Under the pieces are notes generated by a model, which saw nothing but the letters and a program-made list of their open reading frames with translations, was not told the origin of the DNA and made no database searches. Positions 35,934 to 46,277 of a stretch of 64,000 nt of DNA are shown here, piece after piece. Each line of letters begins with the position of its first letter. The stretch's first letter is position 1. Both the position numbers and the translations under genes were made by a program. Origin of the DNA: Coptis chinensis (taxonomy: Eukaryota; Streptophyta; Magnoliopsida; Ranunculales; Ranunculaceae); the NCBI GenBank assembly GCA_015680905.1, contig CM027378.1, positions 89,185,501 through 89,249,500 on the forward strand. Direction: 5' to 3'.

Positions 35934-35996
35934 CTGATGAGCAAAGCGAGAGTTCTGATAACCAGTCTTCATGAGCTGTCCCCAAACCTTGTGAAA
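35934..35996 (-). pseudogene. Isolated 63-bp spliced exon of unknown origin
   Basis: A 21-codon open stretch, FHKVWGQLMKTGYQNSRFAH plus Q, is bounded by a pyrimidine-rich TTTTCCTTTTCAG on its 5' side and a GT on its 3' side. The frame is uninterrupted and its length is a multiple of three. It looks like a true exon taken from a host gene, but I do not recognise the gene. It lies inside the Helitron. Confidence 0.5.
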
Positions 35997-36451
35997 CTGA
36001 AAAGGAAAAGCAGAAATTGTAAATCCGAGTATGAGTGACTGCTCCAGGTGTCGTTTTCATGCAGAGACTCAAGGACAAACGATGTTTAAATAGATCAAGG
36101 AGAGAAAAGCTTTGTATTTCATGGTTCGAACCCTACAAATTTACCACCTCAACAGACGTGTACATCCTAACGTAGCATGTTCATTAGACGTACTCATGAG
36201 ATTGTAGTTCTTTGGTACCAATTACTTTTGAATTATTTACCTCAACACACTCACAAATTTGCTTACAGCAGCAACAACGTATACAGAATGGTAAATGCAT
36301 CCAATGCCTGACTATCTCAAACATGCATGATGTCAACACAGCGTGCAAAAGCACATGGAATTTCTTTCTTCCAATTAAATGTAATTCGTGTAAACGATGT
36401 TAATGACTTAATGACCTTTAAATCAGATAATCATAAACAATAACCACACAC

Positions 36452-37040
36452 CTGTTTAGCGACGAATTCAGGATAATTGTCTTGAAGAATAGAGAGAGCT
36501 TGATTAGTAGCATGACGAAGTTCCGTCTTCAAAGGTCCAGGTGAGTTCTTCAAGTCATTAACCTGAACAATCTGGACTAAAATCAAGCTTCTAAATACTC
36601 TTCTCCAAAAACTGAATCCTCCACCTCAAACAGTTTTTACTCTTCTCTTCATCAGAGAAAGTCTTCTGATACAATTCCTTGTTCTGGAACTCCCCATAAA
36701 CATTATAACAAACTGGGTGTCCTTCTTTATCAAAACCATTCATGAAAACAACTTTTTCAAGATCAGTACCAAGATCTTCATCAAGAATCCTTCGATACCA
36801 AACTCCTTTCTCCACAGCACAGTGTTCTTCACCATAGTGAATGCATCCTTGACCTTGAAATCGCGACCTCACAAGAACTTCAAGAGAATAGTATCACTCT
36901 TCTCCCCAAGTGAAGACTTCTTCTGGTGGTACTTGTTCTTCTTCAACAATTGGCGTTGGCGTTGGCGTAGTCTCTTCTTCCTTGGTTTCTTCAACAACAG
37001 TTTCAGTTTTTGGTTCTTCTTCTTCTTTGGCGACAGCCAT
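36452..37040 (-). pseudogene. Patellin-like (SEC14-domain) fragment
   Basis: Patellins are phosphoinositide-binding SEC14/GOLD proteins of membrane traffic and cytokinesis. From an ATG at 37040 the minus strand reads MAVAKEEEEPKTETVVEETK and then an acidic tail with TPTPTP. Next come GRDFKVKDAFTMVKNTVLWR, DLGTDLEKVVFMNGFDKEGH and PVCYNVYGEFQNKELYQKTF. A second exon (36562-36452) reads VNDLKNSPGPLKTELRHATN and NYPEFVAKQ. It is broken: a TGA lies before GRDFK, frames shift between the blocks, and a TAG replaces Arg after FLEKSI. The lipid-binding pocket end and the GOLD domain are missing. It lies inside the Helitron and in its orientation. Confidence 0.87.
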
Positions 37041-37379
37041 ACTTATTGTTATTTTGTTTCTAGGCAAATTATTTGTAACGAAGAGCTCAACAATAAAAAA
37101 TGTAACCTAGTTATTTCAATAGAAGCTAAACTTCAAAATAAGACCAACAGTAGTAAAACAAAGCCTCTACGGGATACGGGAGCAGTGGGCTACTAACAGT
37201 TTAGTAGCCTAAATGCAACATATGAACTACCTTAATTTCCAACCTGATTATCAAGTGGCTAGAAACTGTCAAAGACACCAAAAGCAAATGACAATGGCAG
37301 CAAAATACTTGGCTCATCAAGTTAGTACTGCCACATTAAATTGAATTTCCGTAAAGCTTAACAGTGTAGATGCTTTTCT

Positions 37380-38639
37380 CTAAACAGTCAAAACCGATGA
37401 GAGCATCTTTAATAAGATTAATACAAACCATTCTAGTGTTATGAGACACTTTCCAGGATGACATTTGCAAATACAAAGTAACACCATCAATATATTGTAC
37501 GAATCCGCATCAGGAACCTCACTACTCCGAATCATCATACAAATGGCATTCCATGTGCTTCCACAACCCTCCCTTCTTTGCAAAGAGCATGCATCAACGT
37601 GTTATATGTTATCACGTTTGGCGGAACTCTGTGCTCCATCATTTCACGGAAAATTCTAATAGCATCATTCATATAGCCTCCGATAAAATACCCATGAATA
37701 ATAGAACTGTAAGTGGTGACATTAGGGAATACATTTTTATCCCTCATTTCTCCAAACAACTTAAGTGCCTCACCCATAACTCCCTCCTTAACAAACCCAT
37801 TAATAACTATATTATACGCAACCACATTAGGCTTACAATTCTTCTCCTCCATTTTCCTAAGCAAACCATTAGCATCCATTACCTTACCCGTCCTACAAAA
37901 CCCATTAATAACAAAACCATAAGTAGGCTTCAGGCGGGCATTTCAACATTCTCATCTTCTCAAGTAACGTTACAGCATCCGATAACCTATTCTCCACACA
38001 AAGACCCTTAATCAAAGAACCAAAAATAATCGTATCCGGATTATGCCCTCTTTTAATCCTCTCCCCCAAAACCGCAAAAACCAAGAATCAACAAAATTCA
38101 AATGACAATAACAATGTATCAATATAGTCAATGTATAGTTATCCAGGACGACGCCAATCAAACCTATCTTCCTATACAAGTTAATAACTTCCAAAAACCT
38201 CTTCAGTCTATACGTTACATTGCTTTTAATAACATATTAAAAGTGTAAACAGAAGGTGTGGGGCATATTTCGATTGCGCGATTAAAGTAACCCAATGCAT
38301 GTTCATATGTCTTTAGATAAACATTGGTCAGTTATGAAGTGTTCTAATTGGGCTTTAGTGTTTGGTGTGTTTAAGGTGATGAGTGATATGGTTTGTGAAT
38401 CTGTTAATGAGTGTTTTGAGAATGAAGAAAAAGAAGAAATATAACGTGATGAGAAAGTACCACTACCCTTTGGAGATAAACAACAACGACATGAAGTTAT
38501 GGCTGCTCTTATTGCTGCTGCTGCTGCCATTTGTACAGCCAATTTTTGAGAAGGCAGAGATGGGTGTAAACACTTTTTGCTTCTCACATGTAATGGTGTT
38601 ATGGGCGTATGAGATATGGGTGTTGTGATATTTGCACCC
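37380..38639 (-). pseudogene. PPR protein fragment (P class, Rf-like)
   Basis: On the minus strand a serine-rich N-terminal piece (SSRYISSFSSFSKHSLTDSQ) is followed by PPR-like units: FNRAIEICPTPSVYTFNMLL, LDNYTLTILIHCYCHLNF and HNPDTIIFGSLIKGLCVENR. Clean P-type repeats follow (CKPNVVAYNIVINGFVKEG, VFPNVTTYSSIIHGYFIGGY, VPPNVITYNTLMHALCKEGR). Stops and frameshifts are spread through the first half, so it is not a working gene. The repeat style is that of Rf-like PPR proteins rather than the large neighbour at 22559-25735. It is inside the Helitron, near its 5' end. Confidence 0.8.
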
Positions 38640-39402
38640 ATTGAATTAGGAATGGTTATATTTTTTGCGGATGGATTGATTGGTCTGGGGTTTTGACGAA
38701 GAGTCTTTTGCTCTCTTCTTTCTCTCTCTCTATTTTTTTTTTTTTTTTAAGGTTCGGTGAGAAGAAGAAGTATGGGTTTATTTGTTTTGTTTTGTTTTTA
38801 TTTATTTGGCATTGGATCCAATCTGAAATATAGACGATGGTTCCATTAATGAAAAAAAACTTGTTTTGTTTGGAGATAAGATTTAAGAACGGAGTAAGAA
38901 TGGAGATAAAATTTAAGAATGAGATAAGATTTAAGAAAGAGGTTTTTATCTACTTATCTATTTTGGGTTTATGTATTTTGGAATTTCTTAACAATTGAAA
39001 TCGCAAAAAAAGGGCGTAGAATTCATTTTTTTAAGTAAAATCTGATGTGTCAGTCCTAGAGAAAAAAAGGGGGCTGACGTGGGTGCCTGGGATCATTCTC
39101 AACTACTGAGTATTAATGGTCTTTGATATGATCTACTAACCATAAAGAATATATGTACAAAAATTCAACTCGTTTGATATTCTCTAACTTAGATAAAAAT
39201 TATTGTCCACTTTTAAAAAATATCTAACGGTTCAGAAATGTCTAGTTTTTGCAATCATTTTTTGCCAATGTTAAAAATTATCAAATGAATTGAATTTTTG
39301 TAGATCATATGCACAAAAGATTAGGTTTTAAATCATTTTGTAGGTGAAGTTGTGGTTGTTTTAAATTTAGTCCTTATTTAAAATCCTTCTAGGAGCTGGG
39401 TT

Positions 39403-40291
39403 GTATATATATATATATCCTATTGATACAACAGGTCAAATACGGATATTCTCTCCCAAGATTTCAGAGGTCGAAGAAAATTTATTTTTTTCTTTTTTCT
39501 TTTTTACGGTTCTCACAGGCACCTAAATCATTCATTCATTACTTAATAACTGGTTTAAGAACCTATTACATACCTCCTGCTCAGTTAGAAGTCTCCTGCT
39601 CAGACGAAAAGTTCTACATTCTACAGTATGTTCTATACTTCCATGGCAGTGAGCGAATCAATAAGTCACTATGGACGGCAGTTGTTGTTGTTCATCTGTT
39701 TTAAGTTAACGGTCGGGGGTTAATGGTTTCTGGATTACTAATTTGAGGGTCTAAAGCGAGGCCGGTGAGACAAAGGGGGTTGATTGAAAAGGAGTAATTA
39801 ACATTTCACGGTTATTCTATGGTTGGACATTTCTAACAGCATGCTACTAGTAAAAATGGTAAAGGAGCCGATGCCATTCTGTTCCCACCAAGTTGCCTCT
39901 TGCCAAGGGTGGACAACAAATGAGAAAATTCGCCTTGGGAATTTGATCTAAACAACATAAACGCGCAATAACAAATGAAGAAAGACCGTCTTTGCAGTAA
40001 ACATTTCATACATTCATGCCCTTGTAACCTTGTTCTCTACTCAACTTTCAGTTGCCTATGTATTTGCAGTTGCCTAAAAATCATACTGTTTCATGTTCGA
40101 CTTGTAACTAAAACTTAACTCAACTACATACTACATACGGTACATAGTGATCGGAGAAGAAAAAATGTTTCATTAGACAGCAGGACTACCAGGAGCCCAG
40201 GACATTTTTAAGTACTTAATTGCTAATACCCTTCGAAATGGCTAACCCCTTTAAACCCATAGTACAAAAATGAAGAATCATGAGGTCATCC
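39403..40291. other. Spacer, 3' flank of the LysM gene
   Basis: It starts with an AT dinucleotide run (about 39406-39418). There is no convincing gene. Confidence 0.45.
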
Positions 40292-41082
40292 TCATGGAAT
40301 AACAAGCTTCTTCCCAGCATAGATGGTGTTCCCTTGAAGCCCATTAGCCTCCTTTATTGCATCAATGGTAACCTAATATACAAATATCACAATCAGATTC
40401 TTTATACCTCACAAGCACAATATATGGTCACAACTCACAACTACACAAACAAGAGAAAGGAGTCCAGAATCCAAACAACTATTTGAGGAGTTGCATATGG
40501 ACACGCCCCAACAGAATGAAAATGAATTCCAACACAAACCTTTGTCTTTAAACAACTTTTGAAAGAAAACCTTCTCAAAAAAAGAGAAAAAAATAAACTA
40601 GAAAGAGAGAAAGCAATGCACCCCATGTTTCCTTGAGAGACCCCAAAGTGTATCTCCCTTTACAATCTCTACAGTTCTCAATGAAGTTGTTGTGGAAGTT
40701 GAACTTGACAATGATGACGTTTCAGAAGCAACAATTGGTTTCTGCCATAAATCAAATCAAACCAAATTATAAACTAATACAATAATTTCAAAGCTAGTAA
40801 GTTTGGGGGTTTTGTTACAAGTGAAGTAACCTTTATAATGGGTTCTGGAATAGAAGGGGGTTCGACTGATTCTTCAATAGTTGGAGTAGATTCTTGAAAT
40901 GAGTTGTTGTTACTGGTGAGGCTGTTGTCGGTCTTGTTGTAAGGGTTGAGGGCTTTGAGAATGCTCATAGCAATACCTGAAAACACAACGAATCCAGCTG
41001 TCCTAGCTATTGTTGCACTCTGGTCATTGTCTTTGCCGCTGTTGTTGTTTGCATTACTCCCTGTGGGCTTTGGTGTGGACAT
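40292..41082 (-). CDS. LysM-domain protein with a membrane segment, 150 aa
   Basis: Exons on the minus strand are 41082-40831, 40741-40622 and 40372-40292, total 453 bp, each junction in phase 0 with AG/GT borders. The N-terminus is polar (MSTPKPTGSNANNNSGKDND), followed by a hydrophobic stretch GFVVFSGIAMSILKAL (about residues 30-45) that may anchor it. A Ser/Thr-rich linker follows, and one C-terminal LysM motif: VEIVKGDTLWGLSRKHG, then VTIDAIKEANGLQGNTIYAG, ending KKLVIP. LysM motifs bind N-acetylglucosamine polymers, but short plant LysM proteins of this kind have no kinase, and their ligand is unknown. Alternative exon borders would break the motif, so I trust the model. Confidence 0.88.
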
Positions 41083-41396
41083 TGCGTATATTGCTAGAGG
41101 GAGATCGATCAGTAGTGAGAAGAGGAAAGGGGATGTATGCTGCTGCTCAGGTCAAAACAATTAACACTCATCAGAGCTCGCATACCGTTTGTTTCATTTC
41201 TAATGCGGCTTCATTAACACTCTAGAATTTGGACTTTTGAGTTGGACTTTGCTAAGCCTTTCCAAAGGGCTAAAGTAATTGGATATAGTCATCATGGGTA
41301 GATCCTCCCTTTGGGCTATTTTGATGTGGGCTGCATGTACGAAAAAGTAAGAACTGCGATGTACTGTGCTGATGTTCATAGGAGTTATACCTAGGG

Positions 41397-41799
41397 CTAG
41401 GGCTGTTAATAGATCGGTTTGAGTCGAGTTATGGAAAATCCGAACCTGAACAGATAAGAAAATTGAGAACCTGAAACCAAACTGAACTGATAATTTTATA
41501 TTTCATCCGAAACCAAACCGAACCGATCCAAATCGAAAACTATAAAATCAATTAAATCAATTAATTTCAACCATACAATTGATAAACATATACAAAATTA
41601 ATCATAAATATTACTAAAGTATCATCTTATTTGTTCGGGTTCATATCGGTTCGATGGAGAGCAAACCCGAAACCAAACCAATATCTTATCGGTTCGGTTT
41701 GGTTTCGGGTCGGTAGAGGACAAACTAAATTATCAAAACCCAAACCGTTTTTTATTAGTTTGGTTCGGGTCGGTTATCGAAACTCATTGACAGCCCTAG
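41397..41799. mobile_element. hAT-like MITE, about 400 bp
   Basis: CTAGGGCTGTTAAT at the left is mirrored by ATTGACAGCCCTAG at the right, a terminal form common in plant hAT-type MITEs. The inside is A+T-rich with repeated GGTTCGGGT-type words (41630-41770). The flanks share TTATA, but a full 8-bp duplication is not clear. Confidence 0.7.
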
Positions 41800-43144
41800 T
41801 TATATAGTTCAAAACCAGTGTACTCAAGGTGCGAGGCGCGGAGAGGCGCACTTTAGTGTCTCGCCTCAACCAAGGCACGAGTGCACACATAAGGCGCATG
41901 CATTATGTGTGTTTTTGTGTATTTTGTTGAGGCGCGCGCGCCTTATCATCATTTGCAATTTTTCTTATTTTTTGCACACTTTTGCCTATATGTAGCACAT
42001 CCACACTCAATCCAATAGTTATATAGTACAAACAATCATACAATTTTTATAAGTTTTATATTAGGATACACTTAAATTTGTATTTTTACAAGTTTTTGTT
42101 AAAATGAATGAATTGAGAAAAAGACACAAAGACGAATTAAATGAAGTTTTATGAGTTTCCAAAATCTGAATAATATGTTATATATCTTACTATATTAGAA
42201 AAATATGGGGTATGAGGAATAGTGATTTGGTGTCATGTTGTGTCCGTCACAGGGGCATTTTCGTCATTTCCATCACTTAACAAAACTTTTCAACTACTCT
42301 CTCTCTCTCTCTCCAATTAGGATTAGAATTCAATCTATTTCTCTTCAGACATAATCAAACATCAAACCAATTGGAAACCCAAACGTCATGGTGTTCTCAG
42401 CAAGCTTTTCAAGGGATATCCAGTTTCATCATTGTTTTCGAAGGTAAGTTTGGTTTTTACAATTTGGGCATTGCGTCGTAAGCTTAAATTTGAAGATAAG
42501 TTGAGATTTTCAGTTTGTTTTTGATGAATTTTATTGAAATTTATGTCATTCTGTTATATAACGTTGTTAAGTATTTGATTTATTGCATTTTCAGTATAAG
42601 TTTGTTGTAATATTTGTGTAAATTATATTTCTGGTTTGATTTAGGTGGTGAGTTTCCTGTAGAATGGTTGAAGAATGGGATAATAAGGAATTAGTCAACA
42701 AGTATTTCTCTGTCTTTCCTTCTTCGTCCTCTTGCGTTAATTGATGTTCTATCATTTTGTGATTCATTACATTTAGTACGGTCTATGGTCAGTTCTCACC
42801 ACTTTGCTTTGTATTAGTGATCAGTAGTGAGCAAGTTGCTTTGTACTTTGACAACCTACATTAAGGTACTTTGTAGTTTATATAAGTACTTTTTTTTAGG
42901 CTTTGAGCTAAAATCAATGTCAAATATACTACGCAATTAGATTATCTTTGGTTTGCAACTTTTAGTAAATGGAAAGAATTTAAGAACGTAGATTACTCAT
43001 AAGAAACATATGGCGTGATTAACCAACTCGGCAACTCCGACGACCTGCGTTGGATGAAGTACTTTATGCAACTCAGTGTCATTTGCAACTAAAGTATGCA
43101 TGCCAATATACCACACACAAATAGAATATAAAATACAATTGATC

Positions 43145-43290
43145 GTTAAATCACCTCTTTGCCCCCATTTAGTCTTCTCTTCATAGCCACAAGTCCACAA
43201 CTAATAGCATGTGGCCTCCTTTACGAGAGTTGTAGAACTTGTGCCTTGAGAAACTCCACCTTCTTCCATGAGTGTTGAAGTCAGGTAAAT
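43145..43290 (-). pseudogene. Relic of one cellulose synthase exon
   Basis: The minus strand reads STLMEEGGVSQGTSSTTLVK and EAT, then a stop, then TCGYEEKTKWG, matching the exon that in the intact gene at 17385-17584 reads [20 protein letters not shown] and [11 protein letters not shown]. It differs too much to be a recent copy of that gene (for example GTSSTTLVK against ANPSMMIK), so its source may be another CESA or CSL gene. Only about 45 codons are left, with a stop, and no other CESA exon is found nearby. Confidence 0.8.
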
Positions 43291-43712
43291 TCCAGTAGCA
43301 GCTTAATATTCTGATTGATTAACCAAGTCCATTTAGATTATTGGCGTTCCATCATGGTGTCATCACAATGTTTCGGCGATATGTGCAGAAATATCTGAGA
43401 AGTGAGTGACGAGATTTTGACCTTTGGCACCAAGAACCAATTCAAGGTTGTTGTATTGCTATTGGGTTAAATTTTGGTGGGGAGACAAAAAGTTTGTTTT
43501 CTTATCGAATTTGGGTTTTCTAAAAACATATTTTTCCATAATAGATGAATTTATCTTAGGTATTTAGGCGTCAATCAGAATATTTACTAGGATTAGCTTT
43601 TTGTGCAGCTTACTACATGAAATTGGCCACTATATGTTTCGGTTTTCTAATATTTACAGATCTCATACAGCGGATATTAGTATGAGATAAGTAAACAACA
43701 TGATAGTATAAA

Positions 43713-43908
43713 GGACTATCTACACTCTACTTATAAATGCAATTTTATTTCCGCTACAAAGAAGTTTTTGTTTGTTAATAGATATCTTGTGTGCTATGTG
43801 CATTAAGAAAGGACTATCTACACTCTACTTATAAATGCGATTTTATTTCCGCTACAAAGAAGCTTCTGTTTGTTAATAGATATCTTATGTGGCTATGTGC
43901 ATTAAGAA
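43713..43908. repeat. 98-bp direct tandem duplication
   Basis: GGACTATCTACACTCTACTT starts at 43713 and again at 43811. The two copies run to CATTAAGAAA with only a few differences. It lies inside the hAT-like element. Confidence 0.9.
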
Positions 43909-46056
43909 ATACTATAGTGAATATTTATTATGAAAGAATTATGCGTTCATTGTATAGTTATAATGTAAGCTATTATTGTTTACAAGTTTTCTGCCCCCCT
44001 TTTCTTATAGCTGCAATTTATTAATGGAGTTATCTTATGATTTGTTATCTACCCATACTTGATATGTAAATTCAATAATTATGAGTACCTCAGCGTTGCT
44101 TCTTCCCGTGTTATTGTCCTTCTCAACTTTCTACCTATGTAAGTTTTCCTATGGTTCCTAAAAAAGTCAATATGAGTTGATTTACCACTTAAAAGTTTGG
44201 AAACTTAAGTTGCTATTAATCAACTATTATGAGAATTCATTATGCTTTGTCCTTGCTATTTTTCTTGATTGTTAGATCAATTTGTGATGCATTTTGGTTT
44301 ATTTCTAGAATTCTTTGCAGTGCATAACTTATTTGTTACTTAGGTTAGGGGGATTAGAGTTAGTTGGATTGCTCTTGAGAGCTAGAGGATTGGTAGCCCC
44401 TCGCATCATAAGTGAGTTTTTTTGTTCTTTGGATATGATTGAATATGAGCATCCCTCTAAAGTTCAGTCTTACAGAGTAACGTAATTGTAATTGTTATGT
44501 TGTATTTGGGTTATTTGTAATTGTAATTGCAAGGGTCTGCCTTGATGGTTGCAAGCATTTTGCAAGCTTGCTGATTACCTTGTTATGAGATGCTTGAAGA
44601 GATGAACCACAATTTAATTTTCTAGGACAATCAGATAGTGTGCACTTACTTTTGAGCAACAATAAATTGATTATAGACTGAAAGGCAATAGCATGCTGAA
44701 ACGAAAAACACTTTGAATTTGGCTTCACAGTATTGAATCTTTGTATTTTATCAATAGTTTAGAAATCAAACTCAATGAAATTCTAATTTTTTCTTGGGTT
44801 TAATGGTCACGTGTGTGCTTATGCGAAGTGACCATCGTTCTCATTTCCTCGTGACCCATCATGCAAAAGGTATGTCGTTTGAGTGAGTGCGCATGCTGAC
44901 TCTAAGCTTCATTCCTTTGACGGATTGTGAGATTTCTAAAGAACGGTAAATTGTGAAACCGTGCATTGCCCAAATACTGAAAAATAATGTCGTGCCACTA
45001 ACTTATGGTCTGTGACACCTTTGTGGATATTTAGAAATATCCATAGTTATTGTGGTTTACGCTTTTTGGGTGATTGATCTACTTGATAAGGAGATACATT
45101 TAAGAATGCAATGTACTCTGTTGTCTTTGAAAGCGAAAGCATTGTGAAATCCAAAGATTACTCTTTCTACATGAAATGATGGCGTGTCCGGTGTTGCCAA
45201 ACTATACATTTTTGTGTGCTGATTTGTGGTAGATTCGTTTTCAAGACACGGTTGGTTTTTAGAGACTCATTACATAGCGTATTAGTTTTACTTAGTTGGA
45301 AAAAAATATATAATATCATTTACAGGATGCAAGTAGTTTTCTGTTACGTGCTTTGGAATTTATGAAATTTAGAGAAAGTTATCCGTGGTCCGCATTCTTT
45401 CTTTGTTGTATAGTTTTCTTGAACTGTGTTTGTAATTTTGTACGCAAGTGTGGACTGTTGAATCATAAGGGAAAGATGCTGGTTAATTTGCTTTACTTAT
45501 GTTGAGATTCACATGCAACACATGTGCACGATTGCTAGTATTTTGTGAAGTCTCTTTGGCTTAGTTTAATTTGTTTGGTTATTTAGTTTATTGAAGTTGT
45601 GCTAGATTGTTTTGGGAGATACGATTTTCATTTTGCTATTTAATTGTTGATTATGTTTTATTCTTTTAAGTGATCGATTACTACCTAAACGATTCAAGAT
45701 TTTTACAGGTGTTGCTCAATAGTTGACAAGTTCACAATCCTACAGAATTGATTTTATTGTTTAGCCATACAAATCAACGATAATTCATGCCATATTTTTC
45801 TTTTTCTTTTATTTATTTTTTTAATTACTGAGCGCCTCACTTCAATAAGACGCACTCCTTGCGCCTAAGACACAGAGAGTAGAAGTGTTTGAGTACACTG
45901 GTTCAAATGTTGAGTAGAAGCGTTTGAATGTCATTGTTCAAAATTCCTACCCTAAATATTTTTATGCAGTAGTACTAAAGCTGCCATACGGCCATACCCT
46001 ATCTTGAGAGTTGAAAATAGTAGCGTAAGGCAACCTTCCAGTCTTCCACACCCTGA

Positions 46057-46082
46057 CACGTGCATTCCAACCCAAACACGTG
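46057..46082. promoter_or_regulatory. Two G-boxes upstream of the DJC gene
   Basis: CACGTG occurs at 46057-46062 and again at 46077-46082, about 200 bp before the start codon. Paired G-boxes are typical targets of bZIP and bHLH factors in light- and stress-regulated plant promoters. Their function here is inferred. The hAT-like element ends only about 160 bp further upstream. Confidence 0.6.
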
Positions 46083-46277
46083 ACAGTACGTGTTACACAA
46101 AACTCCAAGATTCCATCAAAACAATTGGCCTAAACTCCGCCATGTCAGCATTAAGAATCTCCACAAAAAAAAAAAAACAATAAATAAATAAACAACATTT
46201 TATTCTCCCGCTACTTTTCTTCCATTTCACAACACTTGTTCCTCCCTCTCTCTCTCTCTCTCTCTCGTTTTTGTTCA

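Larger units (their letters stand above)
31317..39126 (-). mobile_element. Non-autonomous Helitron, 7.8 kb, carrying fragments of several host genes
   Basis: On the minus strand it begins TCAAAGACCATTAATACTCA at 39126 and ends CAAATGGCTAG at 31317. A hairpin of CCGGCC, loop ATA, GGCCGG (31328-31346) lies 7 nt before the CTAG. The flanks are A on the 5' side and T on the 3' side, the Helitron target. Removing it restores an arm of the surrounding palindromic transposon, which fixes both borders. There is no Rep/helicase gene, so it is non-autonomous. Inside, all on the same strand as the Helitron, lie fragments resembling SEUSS, PDAT1, Patellin and a PPR protein, plus an isolated spliced exon and an unidentified ORF. 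Capture of host gene fragments in sense orientation is an established habit of plant Helitrons. Confidence 0.88.
31222..39402. mobile_element. Palindromic (fold-back) transposon split by a Helitron
   Basis: 31222-31316 and 39310-39402 are inverted copies sharing CAACCACAACTTCACCTACA and flanking sequence, with outer words GCTCCTAGAA. Joining 31316 to 39127 gives CTTTTGTCCCTA followed by TATGATCTAC. The opposite arm, complemented, reads CTTTTGTGCATATGATCTAC and then also continues into AAAAATTCAA and TTTGATA. So the two pieces are one long-palindrome element of about 370 bp, and the 7.8 kb between them is an insertion. The superfamily is unknown. The target duplication is not clear. Confidence 0.85.
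41816..45900. mobile_element. hAT-like element, 4.1 kb, containing a cellulose synthase exon relic
   Basis: The ends are CAGTGTACTCAA and, inverted, TTGAGTACACTG. A GCGCC-rich stretch follows inside each end (GGTGCGAGGCGCGGAGAGGC at the left, GACGCACTCCTTGCGCC at the right). GTTCAAA lies at both flanks, directly at the right and with two extra bases at the left, fitting an imperfect 8-bp duplication. I see no transposase, so it is non-autonomous. Near 42300-42450 there is a CT-rich stretch and a GT donor-like AAGGTAAGTTTGG that looks like a gene leader. At 43145-43290 there is a piece of a cellulose synthase exon. Confidence 0.7.

Noticed and set aside
36122-36132. GGTTCGAACCC, which looks like a tRNA B box
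   Set aside because: No A box, no acceptor stem and no cloverleaf can be formed with the upstream 60 bases.
37380-38639. A working PPR gene
   Set aside because: The PPR units lie in different frames with stops between, and the whole lies inside the Helitron, so it is a captured fragment.
39423-39704. A 93-codon plus-strand frame between the palindromic element and the LysM gene
   Set aside because: No recognisable domain, low-complexity start and no supporting splice or promoter signal.
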